Origin: Aedes albopictus
Lineage: Eukaryota > Arthropoda > Insecta > Diptera > Culicidae
DNA length: 64,000 nt
Direction: 5' to 3'
Assembly: GCF_035046485.1 (NCBI RefSeq)
Contig: NC_085137.1
Coordinates: forward strand, 446,032,334 to 446,096,333
Within the stretch, counting starts at the first letter, position 1. Each line of letters starts with the position of its first letter. This document shows, in pieces, positions 11,690 through 22,462 of the stretch. The position numbers were made by a program, and so were the translations under genes. Below the pieces are notes generated by a model that searched no databases, was not told where the DNA came from, and saw only the letters and a program-made list of their open reading frames with translations.

Positions 11690-12440
11690 AGAATATTTTT
11701 TCTGGATACCCTAGGTCATCCAAACTGTTCTTGAGGTTAGATCCTAAAGTCTACGGGTGTAACGGTAACTTTTTTCATTATACAAAGCTTCTATGAGTCT
11801 TCTGAAAGTTCAATACACAGTATCAGAGCTGTTGAGATATCCTAGGTCTTCCAAACTATTCTTGAGTTTAGATCCTAAAGTCTACGGGTGTAACAGTAAC
11901 TTCTTTCATTATACAAAGCTACAATTTGTAATCTATCATGTCCAGTAAGTCTTCTGAAAGTTCAATAGACAGTATCAGATCAGTCGAAATATTCTAGGTC
12001 ATCCAAACTGTTCTTGAGTTTAGATCCTTAAGTCTACGGGTGTAACAATAACTTCTTTCAATATGCTACGATTTGTAATTTATCATGTCCAGTAACTTTT
12101 CTGAAAGTTCAATAGACAGCATAAGAGCAGTCGGGATATCCTAGGTCATCCAAACTGCTCTTGAGTATAGATCCCAAAGTCTACGGGTGTAACGATAATT
12201 TCTTCCATTATACAAAGCTATTATGTATTTGTAATCTATCATGTCCAGTGAGTCTTCTGAAAGTTCAATACACAGTATCAGAGCGGTTGAGATATCCTAG
12301 GTCATTCAAACTATTCTTGAGTTAAGATCCTAAAGTCTATGGGTGTAATGGTAACTTCTTTCAGTATACAAAGCTACGATTTGTAATCTATCATGTCCAA
12401 TAAATCTTCTGAATATTCAATGAGCATCATAAGATCAGCC
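11690..12440. repeat. Tandem array, five units, period 131-156 bp
   Basis: The anchor CTACGGGTGTAAC (fifth copy CTATGGGTGTAAT) recurs at 11751, 11882, 12034, 12181 and 12337. Each unit also contains TCTTCTGAAAGTTCAATA and CCTAGGTCATCCAAACT. Units are diverged and differ in length by small deletions. No coding frame survives through the array. Confidence 0.85.
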
Positions 12441-12960
12441 GGGGCCATCCAAACTATTATGATGTTTAATATCTAGCATCTACAACAATCGAAGTTTCTG
12501 TTTTGGCTATATAGAGTTATGTTGCATGATCCATGATACTTACTGGAGCTCACAGAATACAACCAGAGACTACGACGTAGCTAAATTATCAAAAAATATT
12601 GTATAACATTACTATCTAAACCTAAATCGCCTCATGTCACAGTGGTTGTTTTTGTCAACTAAGCTTCATAACAGTAAGGAAGCCCATAAAATCCCAAAAA
12701 TATATAATAACGCTTATTGTTCCTTCAACTACTTTGGTAAGTACAGTGGATTATGTATCACCACTTAACGTAGTGGCAAAAGCTATTATCACAAGTGTAG
12801 ACCGGAAGCTATGGTCTCCTGAGTAGTGTTGTTGTCCTGGAATATCTCAAAACTATCTTGACATGACTCATGATATGCCATATGGCGATTACAGATTACA
12901 GTTTAAAGTTTATTGTGAGGATAACTACTGTTACTATCAAGAGCTGTACTTCAGGATAGT
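12441..12960. other. Unassigned, possibly decayed tandem units
   Basis: Occasional words shared with the flanking arrays (GTAGACC, ATCCAAACTATT) suggest very diverged units, but I cannot delimit any. No gene is seen. Confidence 0.35.
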
Positions 12961-14105
12961 TTGGATAACTCTCAATGTTCCAAAGGTTCATAATAATATA
13001 AAGTAGACTTCAGGTTGGTCCAGTCACCGCGATTGATTATGAAACGTTACTCAGTATGTCAGATGTAGCTGACATTAGCGGAGCCAGCATTTTCTTTTTT
13101 CTTACTCACTCTCCTAAACATACACTAGAAAGAAACAGATGGAAGAGAGGGCAGCTTGCCTCCTCTTTCATCTCGCTCATTTTCCTGCGTGTTTAGGAGA
13201 GGGAGTAAGAAAAAAGAAAAAGCTGGCTCCGCTAATGGTAGCTGATGTTACGAGTGTAGACCTGAAGTTCTGAACTCCAAGACAGTTTGGCTGACCTGGA
13301 ACATTCCTGTAGTGTCTCTAAATGACATTTGAGATTTCGAGTGCTTCACGGATCTTAGCAGATTATGCTATGCGATTATTTATAGTGAAAACACATAAAT
13401 ATATTCATGTAGATTTGAAGGACTGCATTATAGAACAGTTTGGATGATCCTGAATGTCGCAAAGGTTTGTAATAAGTTAGAAGACTTCAAATTGCTCCAG
13501 TAACTGCGGTTGATTACGTAACGTTACTCAGTATAACAGATATGGCTACTGTTACGAGTGTAGACCTGAAGTTCTGAACTCCAAGGTAGTTTGGCTGACC
13601 TGGAATATCTCTGTAGTGTCTCTAAATGCCATTTGAGATTTCGAGAGCTTCGCGGATCCCAATAGATTATGCAATACTATTATTTATGGCGAAAACACAT
13701 AAAGTTATCCTTGTAGATTTGAAGGACTTCATTATACGACAGTTTGGACGATCCTGACTGTCCCAAAGGTTTGTAATAAGCAAGTAGACTTCAGATTACT
13801 TCAGTAACTGCAGTTGATTACACAACGTTACTCAGTATAACAGATATGGCTCTTGTTGCGAGTGTAGACCTGAAGTTCTGAACTCCAAGCTAGTTTGGCT
13901 GACCTGGAATATCCCTGTAGTGTCTCTAAATGACATTGTAGATGTCAAGAGCTTCACGGATCCCAGTAGGGTATTATTTGTGGCGAAAATGCAAAACATG
14001 ATTCTTGTAGATTTGAAGGACTTTACTATAGGACAGTTTGGAACACCTATGACATCTCAGAATATAAAATATTCTTGGCAAAGGTTAAACGAATACATAT
14101 AAACG
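12961..14105. repeat. Tandem array, period 304 bp
   Basis: The anchor GAGTGTAGACCTGAAGTTCT occurs at 13252, 13556 and 13860, exactly 304 bp apart. A partial unit comes before the first anchor, and the last unit decays after about 14050. Each unit carries CTCCAAG, TGGCTGACCTGGAA and TTACTCAGTAT. A hAT-like MITE (13073-13237) sits in the first unit. The 60-codon frame at 13920-14102 lies within the repeat and is not a gene. Confidence 0.9.
13073..13237. mobile_element. Palindromic hAT-like MITE, 165 bp, 8-bp TSD GTAGCTGA
   Basis: The TIR begins CATTAGCGGAGCCAGC and extends about 50 bp with few mismatches on each side. GTAGCTGA flanks it at 13065-13072 and 13238-13245. The sister tandem units at 13556 and 13860 lack the insert and keep the same spacing, giving an internal empty-site comparison. 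An 8-bp duplication fits hAT. Confidence 0.9.
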
Positions 14106-15753
14106 TAACCCATATCCAAGTTCAGCATTTAGATCAATTATTTCGTTTCTTCAAATTTCATGGTGTTCAGGATGTTCTAGGTTGTCAATGAAGCCACAAA
14201 TACAAATATGCCCATTTTTCTATGATAGAGGAATAAATTTGCAGCAACTTTGCTGAAGACAGTATTCTATTTTACCGAATGGGTGTATTTATACAGCCGT
14301 TTCTATGTTGGGGTAATATATGACCCCTCTGGCTCAAGGGTTAAGGTATTACTGCAGGTATTCCTTTAGAGAGTTCTTCAAGGATTTTTCCATATATTCC
14401 TTACAGAACTCCACTAGAGATTGCTACAATAATTCCATCTAGAATTATTCAAAGTATTTCACCGGAAAGTCTTCCAGAAAATTAAACTAGAGATTATTCA
14501 AAAATAAATCCAGAAATCCCTTAAAAAATATGAACTTAAAAACTTTTAGAAGTCCATCCGATAATTCCTTCAATAAATCGTCTAGAAATAACTGCAGACA
14601 TGGATTTCTACAGATTTATTTATCCAGGGATTCCTACAAAAATTCTTCCAGGAATTCGCTAAGCAAACTCACCTGTGATTCCCTAAGAAATTTCTCATGG
14701 GATATATCCGGGATTCCTCATAGAGTTACATCAGCAATTCCTTCAAGAATTCCTTCAGTGATTCACCAGGGAATTCATTCTGTGATTCTTGCAGGAACAA
14801 CTTCCGGGGTTATTTTAAAAATGCCTCCAAGCACTCTTCTTGGGATTCCTTCAGGAATTCCTCCTGGTATTCTTTCTGAAACTTCTTAAGGAACTGTTTA
14901 GAGATTCGCTTACGGATTCCTCCAAGTATACTTTTTAGAATTTCTTTAGGTTTTCCTTAAGAATTTCTGCGATTTCTTCAAATTTTCTTCCTGGGATTTC
15001 TTCAGAAACTCCTTCTGGAATTCCTTCAGAAATAAATCCTTGGATTTCTTCCTGGGATTCCTCCAGAAATTCCTTCAGGAATTGTTCCAGGATTCCTCTG
15101 TGAGTTCCTTCAGGGTTTTGTCTAAAAATTCCTACAAATTCCTGGAATTCCTCTAAAAGTTCCGCAAAAGATTCCTCTAGGAATTCCTCCAGGTATTCCA
15201 CTAGAGATACCTTAAGGAATACATTTAGGGACTCCGCCAGGGATTTCTCCAGGAATTCCTCCAGGGATTCTTCCTGAAAGTTCTCCAGTGATTCTTCAAG
15301 AAAATTTTCTAGAAATTCTTCCAGGGATTTCTCCTATGATTTCTCCAGGAATTCCTTATGGAATTTATGCAGGGATTTCTCCAGGAGTTCCTCTGGAGAT
15401 TTTCAAGGATTCCTCTATGAATTCCTCTAGAGATACCTCAAGGAATTTCTCAAGAGATTCCGCCAGGGATACCTCCAAGAATTCATCCGATATTTTTTTA
15501 AAGAGAATCCTCGAGAGCTTCTACCTGAAAGTTCTCCAATGATTCGTCAAGAAAACCCTCCAGAAATTTCTCCAGGATTTCATTCAGAAACTCCACCAGG
15601 AATACCTTTACGAATTCCACCAGGAATTATCCCAGAAACTGCTGCAGAAATTACCCCAGAAATTCCTCCAGAATTCCTTCAGATATAACTACGCCAATTT
15701 CTCAGGATTTTCTTTTCCAGAAAATCCTCCTCCCAGAGTTAACACAGGCATAT

Positions 15754-16625
15754 TCTAAGAATTCCTCAAGGGATTCCTGCATGAATTCCTCCTGAGATTT
15801 CTCTTGGAATTCCCTTAAGGATTTCTTCTGGAATCCTCCCGAAAATCCTCCAGGGATTCCTTCAGAAATACTCACAGGTATTCTAAGAATTCCTCAAGGG
15901 ATTCCAGCATGGATTCCTCCTGAGATTTCTCTAGGAATTCCTTTAAGGATTTCTTCAGGAATCCTCCCGAAAATTCTCCAGGGATTCCAGGGATATTCTA
16001 AGAATTCCTCAATGGATTCCTGCATAAATTCCTCCTGAGATATCTCTAGGAATTCCTTTAAGGATTTCTTCAGGAATCCTCCCGAAAATCCTCCAAGAAT
16101 TCCTCCAGAAATTCTCACAGGTATTCTAAGAATTCCTCAAGAGATTCCTGCATGAATTCCTTCTGAGATTTCTCTAGGAATTCCTTTAAGGATTTCTTCA
16201 GGAATACTCCCGAAAATCCTCCAGGGATTCCTCCAGAAATTCTCACAGGTATTCTAAGAATTCTTCAAGGGATTCCTGCATGGATTCCTCCTCAGATTTC
16301 TCTAGGAATTCCTTTAAGGATTTCTTCAGGAATCCTCCCGAAAATCCTCCAGGGATTCCAGGGATAATCCAAGAATTCCTCAAGGGATTCCTGGATGAAT
16401 TCCTCCTGAGATTTCTCTAGAAGTTCCTTTAAGGATTTCTTCAGGAATACTCCCGAAAATCCTTCAGGGTTTCCTTCAGAAATTCTCACAGGTATTCTAA
16501 GAATTCCTCAAGGGATTCCTGCATGAATTCCTCCTGAGATTTCTCTAGGAATTCCTTAAGGGATTTCTTCAGGAATCCTTCCGAAAATCCTCCAGGGATT
16601 CTTTCAGAAATTCTCACAGGTATTC
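15754..16625. repeat. Higher-order tandem repeat, seven units of 115-129 bp
   Basis: The anchor CTAAGAATTCCTCAA (the 16370 copy starts CCAAGAATTCC) recurs at 15754, 15883, 15998, 16126, 16254, 16370 and 16497. The spacings are 129, 115, 128, 128, 116 and 127. Each unit is built from 12-mers and ends with TCTCACAGGTATT, which is missing in the short units, where AGGGATTCCAGGGAT joins directly to the next unit. This is a recent local amplification within the older array. Confidence 0.9.
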
Positions 16626-16781
16626 CTCCCGAAGTTTAACCAGGAATTATTCCTCGTATTCCTCCAGGCATTTCTCCATTACATCCAGGCATTATCCCAG
16701 GCTCCAGGAATTCCACCAGGAATACCTGAAGGAATAATCCCAAGAATTTCTTCAGGAATAACTAAAAAAAGTTCTTCGGAT

Positions 16782-16916
16782 TGTTGGGAACGGCTGTTGG
16801 TATTACGAAATTTTGTTTTTCGGCTGTGCAGCCTTGAACAAAAGCGTTGATTCTACTTAATCTTCAGTCGGCAACGAATAAGTAGAATCAACGCTTTCAT
16901 TCAAACAAAATTTCGA
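16782..16916. mobile_element. Small partly palindromic insertion in the 12-mer array, 9-bp repeat TCTTCGGAT
   Basis: The sequence between the two copies of TCTTCGGAT (16773-16781 and 16917-16925) has nothing in common with the surrounding 12-mer. It contains inverted arms (AAAGCGTTGATTCTACTTA and its complement), with a short loop between. The first ~25 bp have no partner in the right arm, so the true ends are unsure. Confidence 0.55.
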
Positions 16917-18479
16917 TCTTCGGATATATTCCTTCAGGAGTTTTTCCAAGAAATCCGCCAGAGATTTCTTCAGAAATTCTTTCATGAATTTCTGCAGTAA
17001 CTCTTCCAGGGCTTTTCTTCAGGGGTTCCTCCGGGAATTCTACCAGGGTTTCCTCCAGGAATTTATCCAGGAATTTCTTCTCCAGGAATTCCTCCAAGGA
17101 ATCCTTCAGGAATTATTTTACGAATTCCTCCAGAAATTCCACCAGAAATGCCTCTAGGAATTGAGCAGGAATTTATCCAGGGATTCCTCTAAGACTTTTG
17201 CAGAAATTCTTCCACGAATTTCTGCGATGATTCCTCCAAGTAGTCCCCTGTGAATTACTCTAGAAGTTTCTCTAGGATTTTTTTTCTGTAATTTCTCCAA
17301 AGATTCCTCCCAGAATTCCTGTAAAGATTTTTCTAGATTTTCATTCAAGGGTTCCTCCAGAAATTATCCCAGGGATAGTTTCTCGGAAGTACCCCAAGAG
17401 TTCATCTAGGGATTTCTTCAGGAATTGCTCCTGAAATTCCGCCAGGAATTCGTTCTGAAGATTCTCCAGGCATTCCTCCTGAGGTTCCTCCAGAAATTGG
17501 TTCAGGGATTCCTCCAGGAATTCCTCCAGGAATCCCTCTTCCAAGAATTTCTCCGGATTCTTCTCCAAGGATTCCTCCCGGATTCTTCAGAAATTTCTCG
17601 CAGAATTCCTCTAGGGAATCCTTTAGAAATTCATCCCAGGAATTTCTGCAGTAAGTCTACCAGGGATTCCTCCAGGGTATCATCCAAGTATTCCTACAGG
17701 ATTTTCTCCAAATATCCCTTTAGGATTATCTCCACGGATTCATCCAGGGATTTCTCTAGAAATTTATCTTGGGAATACTCCAGGTGTTCGTCTAAGAATT
17801 TCTTCACTGATGCTTCCAGGAAATACTCCAATTGTTCCTCCAGAAAGTTCTTCAGGGATTTCCCCAAGAATTCCTCTAGCTGTTTCTCGAAGTATACTTT
17901 CAGAAATTCCTCCAGGAGTTTCTCCAGACGTTTCGCCAGGAATTTGTCCAGCAGAGACGAATGCCTCAGTGGTGAAGTCTCTCTAACAAAAAAAAAACCC
18001 AAATTAATCCACCTAGTGGTGATAGTGCCTTTCTCGTCGAACATGTTCTTACAATCTTTCCGACAACGTAAGTCAAAGTGTTTCTGAATCCGAATATTTT
18101 TATAGAAAAGCAAGCATTTTATCAAAGACATCTTTGAATTGACTTAAAACTTATTGATTGTACATAGTCCGACGTTGAGTTCAACGTATAAAGCAGGGCT
18201 GAAAAATATCAGACTTCTCAGTTGACTGCTTGAGCACTTTGTTAAGCACCTTCACTAACACTGGAGGCTGATCAATATCAAGACGATACTAACAAGCTAA
18301 GCTATAACTCTTTACACAATCACAGATCACAATTTTTTTTTCTGAACATTTGGGCTATATCTTATTGACCGTTGAAAACAAGAGCGATAGGTAGTGAGTA
18401 AGCACCAAACGCTGGTTGAGCAACCCTACCGGTAGTCTGTAATGTGGTGTGAGCCTATTTTCTAGTTAACCGTTCCTCG

Positions 18480-20035
18480 GGTTATTCAAAAAGCCGTGAT
18501 GTAATATGTTGCATGGTACATTTGGTTACTTTCGATGCGGTACCGGAACAGGTTCTGGAGCACACCGGGTCTCCCAAATATAGTCTGAGACTATTTCATT
18601 GCTAACGTTCATTAGGTTACCCAAAAAACACGATTTGATTTATCTCATGCATGGGTTGGTATAGATCACTTTAACATTTGAAAACTTCCAGTGGGACACC
18701 CACAACTGGTTTCGGGACACTACCGGTTGTCTAAAATATGGTCTGAGGCTATGTTCTTACGAATCGATCATCGTGTATTCAAAGAAAGCTGCTATTTGAT
18801 GTACTGTCAAACACTTATTTGTGCATTTCGCCAGTTCCGGCGAGACACTCGAAAGTGGTTCCGGTACACTACCGGTAGTCTTAAAGTGGCCTGAGACTTT
18901 TCTTGCTGACCGTTCTGCGCGTCATCGAAAAAGCCGATATTTAATGCGCGGTGTGCATGCGTTTGGTTCCGTTCTACATTTGACCACTTCCGGTGGAGCA
19001 CCTGGAACCGGTTTCGGCACAGTATTGATTTGCCAAAGTGTAGTCTATGATTGTTTCTCTTGTTAACCGTTCATCAGGTTACCAAAACAGCTATTTATGG
19101 GGTTGGTTCTCCTTTACATTTGATCACTTCCGATGGGGCACCCTTAAACGGTGAGGAATACTACCGGTTGTTCCAAATATGGCCGGAAACTTTTTTTTGC
19201 CAATCAAGATACCTAAAAATCCGCGATTTGATTTGTCGCATGGGTTTGGTTCACTTTTTTGTTTGGCCATTTCCGGCGGGACACCCGGAACCGGTTCCGG
19301 ATCACTACCGGTTCAGATACATATGGTCTGAGAATATTTTCCTGCTGACTGTTCATCAGGATATCAAAAAAGCCACTATTTGATATGTCGCATGTATGGG
19401 TTTGGTTAACTTTTAAACTTGGCCACCTCTAGCGGGACATCTGGAACCGGTTCCGGAACACTACTGGTTCCGATATGTTCTGAGAATGCTTTCCTGCATA
19501 CTGTTCATCAGGTTATCGAAAAAGCCGCGGTTTGATATGTCGCATGCATGGTTTTAGTTCAATTTCATATTTGGCCACTTCCGGCGGGACACCCGGAACC
19601 GGTTCCGGAACACAACCGGTTCAAATATGGTCTGAGAATATTTTCCTGCTTACCTTTCATCAGGATGTCAAAAAAGCCACTATTTGATATGTCACATGCA
19701 TGGGTTTGGTTAACTTTTATACTTGGTCACCTCCAGTGGGACATCTGGAACCGGTTCCGAAATACTACCGATTCCAATATGGTCTGAGAATGTATTCCTT
19801 CTTACTGTTCATCAGGGTATCGAAAAAGCTGCGGTTTGATATGCCGCATGCATGGGTTTAGTGCACTTTTATGTTTGGCCACTTCCGGCGGGACACCCGG
19901 AACCGGTTCCGGGACACTACCGGTTCAGATATGGTCTGAGACCATTTTTCTGCTTACCGTTCATCAAGTTATCGAAAATGCCGTAGTTTGATGTATCGCA
20001 TGGATGGGTTTGTAGCGTTTTCATATCTGACCCCT
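18480..20035. repeat. Satellite, about ten units of ~150 bp, dimeric higher-order structure
   Basis: The anchor GGAACCGGTTCCGG (with variants) recurs at about 19291, 19448, 19600, 19751 and 19900. More diverged units reach back to about 18540. Units share CATCAGGTTATC, AAAAAGCC, TTTGATATGTCGCATGCATG and TATGGTCTGAGA. Units at 19291, 19600 and 19900 read ACACCCGGAACC, while those between read ACATCTGGAACC, so the recent part is a dimer of about 305 bp. Short frames over it are artefacts. Confidence 0.85.
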
Positions 20036-20069
20036 TCCTGGGGTACCGATCCGAAACACCTAAATGGCC

Positions 20070-20276
20070 ATAAAAAAAAAAAAAAAAGACACAGACACGT
20101 TTGATGCTTCCAGTGAGCTATTTGCTCTTTGAAGGAAGCACGACACTAGACAACGGACTAGCATGCAACGCCCAGTGGCACAGCCGAAAACTTTTCCTGA
20201 CAGCTGCGGTGGGAATCGAACCCGCGCTCCTTAGCACGATGCGACTAAAGGCTTGGTGACCTTAGCCGCACGACCA
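20070..20276 (-). mobile_element. tRNA-derived SINE, same family as 596-806
   Basis: On the minus strand: a GTGGCTTCGTGGTCGTGCGG head, an A-box-like GCTAAGGTCACC segment, and a B box GGTTCGATTCC (near 20215). The body includes the CACTGGGCGTTGCATG segment shared with the 596-806 copy. The plus-strand left boundary is a run of 16 A at 20071-20086. Confidence 0.7.
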
Positions 20277-20432
20277 CGAAGCCACACGAACTCCGGAACG
20301 GCTTGACCGATCCAAACCATTTTCAATAGGAAACAATGGGACCAGATTCCCCGTCGAATGAACCGTCGGTCATTAAAATTGGTTAAGGTTTACTGCCAAA
20401 AAGTGATGTGAGTTTTTTTTTGTACACACACA

Positions 20433-20475
20433 TACACACATACACACACACACACATACATACACACAGACATCA
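20433..20475. repeat. ACAC/ACAT microsatellite
   Basis: A run of CACACA and CATACA units lies in the right part of the 2.65-kb insertion. Confidence 0.8.
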
Positions 20476-20611
20476 CCTCAAATCGTCGAGCTGAGTTGAT
20501 TGGTATACGTGACTCGACCCTCCGGGCCTTCTATCGAAAAGTCATTTTTGGAGTGAACATATAGCCTTTCCAGTACACTTAGTGTACGAGAAAGGCAAAA
20601 AAAATGTCCAG

Positions 20612-21370
20612 AAGCTTCACTAGGATTTCCTCCATAGATTCCTTTAGGAATTGCTTCAGGGATTTTTCCAGGAATTCATCCAGGGATTTCTCTAAGAATT
20701 CCTCTAGAAATTCCTACAAGGATTCCTCCACAAATTTGTCTAGGAATTTCTTCCGGGATGCTTCAAGCGATTTTTTCAGAAATTTCTCCAAGGATTCCTT
20801 CCGTATTCGCTTTAAGGATTGCTTCAGGAATTCATTCATAGATTCCTCTAGGTATACTTTCGGAAAACCCTCCAAGAATTCCTATAGGGTTTACTCCAGG
20901 CATATCTGCAAGAATACCTCTAAAGATTTCTCTAGAAATTTCCTCAGGGATCGCTCCAGGAGTTCTTTCAGGAATTGTTTCAGGAATACCTGTAGTGATT
21001 CTTTCAGAAGTTTCTATATGGATTTTTTTTCAAAAATTTATTCAGGGACTCGGTCAGAAATTTCAGAAATCCGTTCATCATCTTTCCCAGGGATTCACTC
21101 AAGATTTTTCCCAGATCTACCTGAAGATTTTTGAATTACTTGAAGGATTTCTAGAGGAATTCTCCAAGAGATTTTTTTGAATACTTTAAGATAATTTTAG
21201 AGGGATACGAGAGTCTGGAAACTCTCCAAGAAGTCATCCAGGAAATCTTTCACAAATATCTCCATGAAATCTTTAAGGACTTCATCCTGAAAACATTGAA
21301 GAAATGTCTCTTCTTCTTTATAAGTATTATGTGCCACATTGAACGCTTTTCTCTCTGTAGTCTCTTTATA
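20612..21370. repeat. 12-bp repeat array, pyrimidine-rich on +
   Basis: This continues the array interrupted by the 2.65-kb insertion, with units such as GGATTTCTCTAA and GAATTCCTCTAG. The 176-codon frame at 20604-21134 (RNSSRDFS-type periodicity) is a product of the repeat. Confidence 0.75.
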
Positions 21371-21389
21371 AGCATTTGTTTTGTTATTG

Positions 21390-21432
21390 ATTTGATTGAT
21401 TTGTCTTTATTTAAGAGACTTTCAGCCCTTGG
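21390..21432 (-). mobile_element. 43-bp retroposed tail fragment with 13-bp TSD
   Basis: On the minus strand the insert reads GGGCTGAAAGTCTC, then TAAATAAAGACAAATCAATC. TGTTTTGTTATTG flanks it on both sides (21377-21389 and 21433-21445). The same tail occurs as a separate 60-bp insertion at 34204-34263. The CAAT-type tail and long duplication indicate LINE-driven retroposition with extreme 5' truncation. Confidence 0.85.
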
Positions 21433-21445
21433 TGTTTTGTTATTG

Positions 21446-22150
21446 CAATAACTTTTGGATTTTTTTAAAATTTTTTTTCAGAAATTCCTTTGATGATTTC
21501 GGAAAATTCCTTGAGAGTTTCTTCGAATTGTTTTTGAGAATGTTTGCGGAAATTTTATAGAATTTATTTATTGTGAGATTGGATTCGGCCAATTTCTTTA
21601 AAAAGCTTTACTATTTTCATCAGGAGTTCCTCTGGTAGTTCTTATATGAATTCTTTTGGCAACTATAGTATACTTTGAAAGCTCTAAGGTAATTTTGATG
21701 GATTTTTTCCAGCTTTTTCTTTGTCAGGAAATTTTTCGTGAATTTCATAGGATTTTCTTTAAGCAAGTCCATTTGAGAATTTTTGAATTTTCAGTTCAGC
21801 AATTTTTGGAAGCAATAAATTTAAATACAATTAAATCATAAAGAATTACAAAAGTTATCACAATAGAATTGCTTGAGAAATTTGCAAAATAACTGAAAAA
21901 TAAATTGCTAAAATAATTACGGAGGAATAGCCATTGAAATATGCGAAAAAAACAAAGAAATTGTCGATTGCATTCCCAAGAAACTTAACTAGCTGAATAT
22001 CAGTTTCTTAAACTAAAGTTTGCTTAAGAGTGGTTTGTTCCTCTCCTATAAAGCTAATTTGTTTGTTGGGTTCCAATGAAACTACCGTAGAAATTAAAAA
22101 AAACAACAATGCCTAAGGATTCCTAAAAGAAATATCCATACTACGGTTTA
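21446..22150. other. AT-rich DNA with decayed 12-mer units
   Basis: Weak 12-mer traces (GAAATTCCTTTGATGATTTC) are visible up to about 21680. The rest is AT-rich without recognised features. Confidence 0.4.
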
Positions 22151-22154
22151 GCAA

Positions 22155-22280
22155 ATATGGAGCCGTGTGTTCTCGAATCCCAACAGAACGCGATTTTTTT
22201 TTCCCCAAATTCATCTCTTATTTTGTCAATTAGCAACATTCTGTGCCTTCTAATTAGTTACAAGTTTTTCCTGTACATTT
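22155..22280 (+). mobile_element. SINE fragment sharing its tail with 46230-46400
   Basis: A B-box-like CTCGAATCCC at about 22173 is followed by CAATTAGCAACATTCTGTGC, which is also present inverted at about 46261-46280. The tRNA-like head is truncated. The family is not named. Confidence 0.55.
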
Positions 22281-22284
22281 CTAT

Positions 22285-22454
22285 ACGATTTCACTAAAGA
22301 TTTCTCTAGAAATACCTCCTAGGATTTCTCTGGAAATTCCAACTATTCCAGAAATTCGTTTAGGGATTCCTCTAGAGATTTCTATTGGGATTCCTTCAGC
22401 TATAATTTCTTGAAAAAGGCCAAGAGGAGCTCTAGGTGTAATACCATGATTAAT
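22285..22454. repeat. 12-bp repeat, pyrimidine-rich on +
   Basis: Units such as GATTTCTCTAGAAATACCTCC are present. The array changes orientation across the hAT-like MITE that follows. Confidence 0.65.
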
Positions 22455-22462
22455 TTCTAGAG

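Larger units (their letters stand above)
14340..17951. repeat. Largest 12-bp repeat array, pyrimidine-rich on +
   Basis: About 3.6 kb of variants of GGAATTCCTCCA, GGATTTCTTCAG and GAATTCCTCTAG. A higher-order repeat lies at 15754-16625 and a small insertion at 16782-16916. Open frames up to 220 codons (17425-18087 +, which runs on into the next element) and others on both strands are repeat artefacts with EFLE, NSSR or GIPP periodicity. Confidence 0.85.
17952..20604. mobile_element. 2.65-kb composite insertion carrying a satellite and a SINE
   Basis: The 12-mer array stops at 17951 and resumes at 20605, with TGTCCAG present on both sides (17945-17951 and 20605-20611). Near the left end is TGCCTTTCTCGTCG and near the right end its inverse CGAGAAAGGC, followed by eight A. 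The middle is a ~150-bp-period satellite (18480-20030), then a SINE (20070-20276), then a conserved-looking tail with an AC/ACAT microsatellite (20433-20470). No reading frame for a transposase or reverse transcriptase was found, so it is non-autonomous; the class is not determined. Confidence 0.6.

Noticed and set aside
15754..16625. Regularly spaced repeats that could suggest a CRISPR array
   Set aside because: Units are 115-129 bp without unique spacers, and the DNA is from an animal genome.
17425..18131. 220-codon (+) and 145-codon (-) frames
   Set aside because: Same repeat artefact; they read the same DNA in opposite directions and run into the adjacent insertion.
20604..21134. 176-codon Ser/Arg/Asn-rich frame resembling an RS-domain protein
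   Set aside because: Pure 12-mer translation; the resemblance to RS domains comes from TCC/AGG codons in the repeat.
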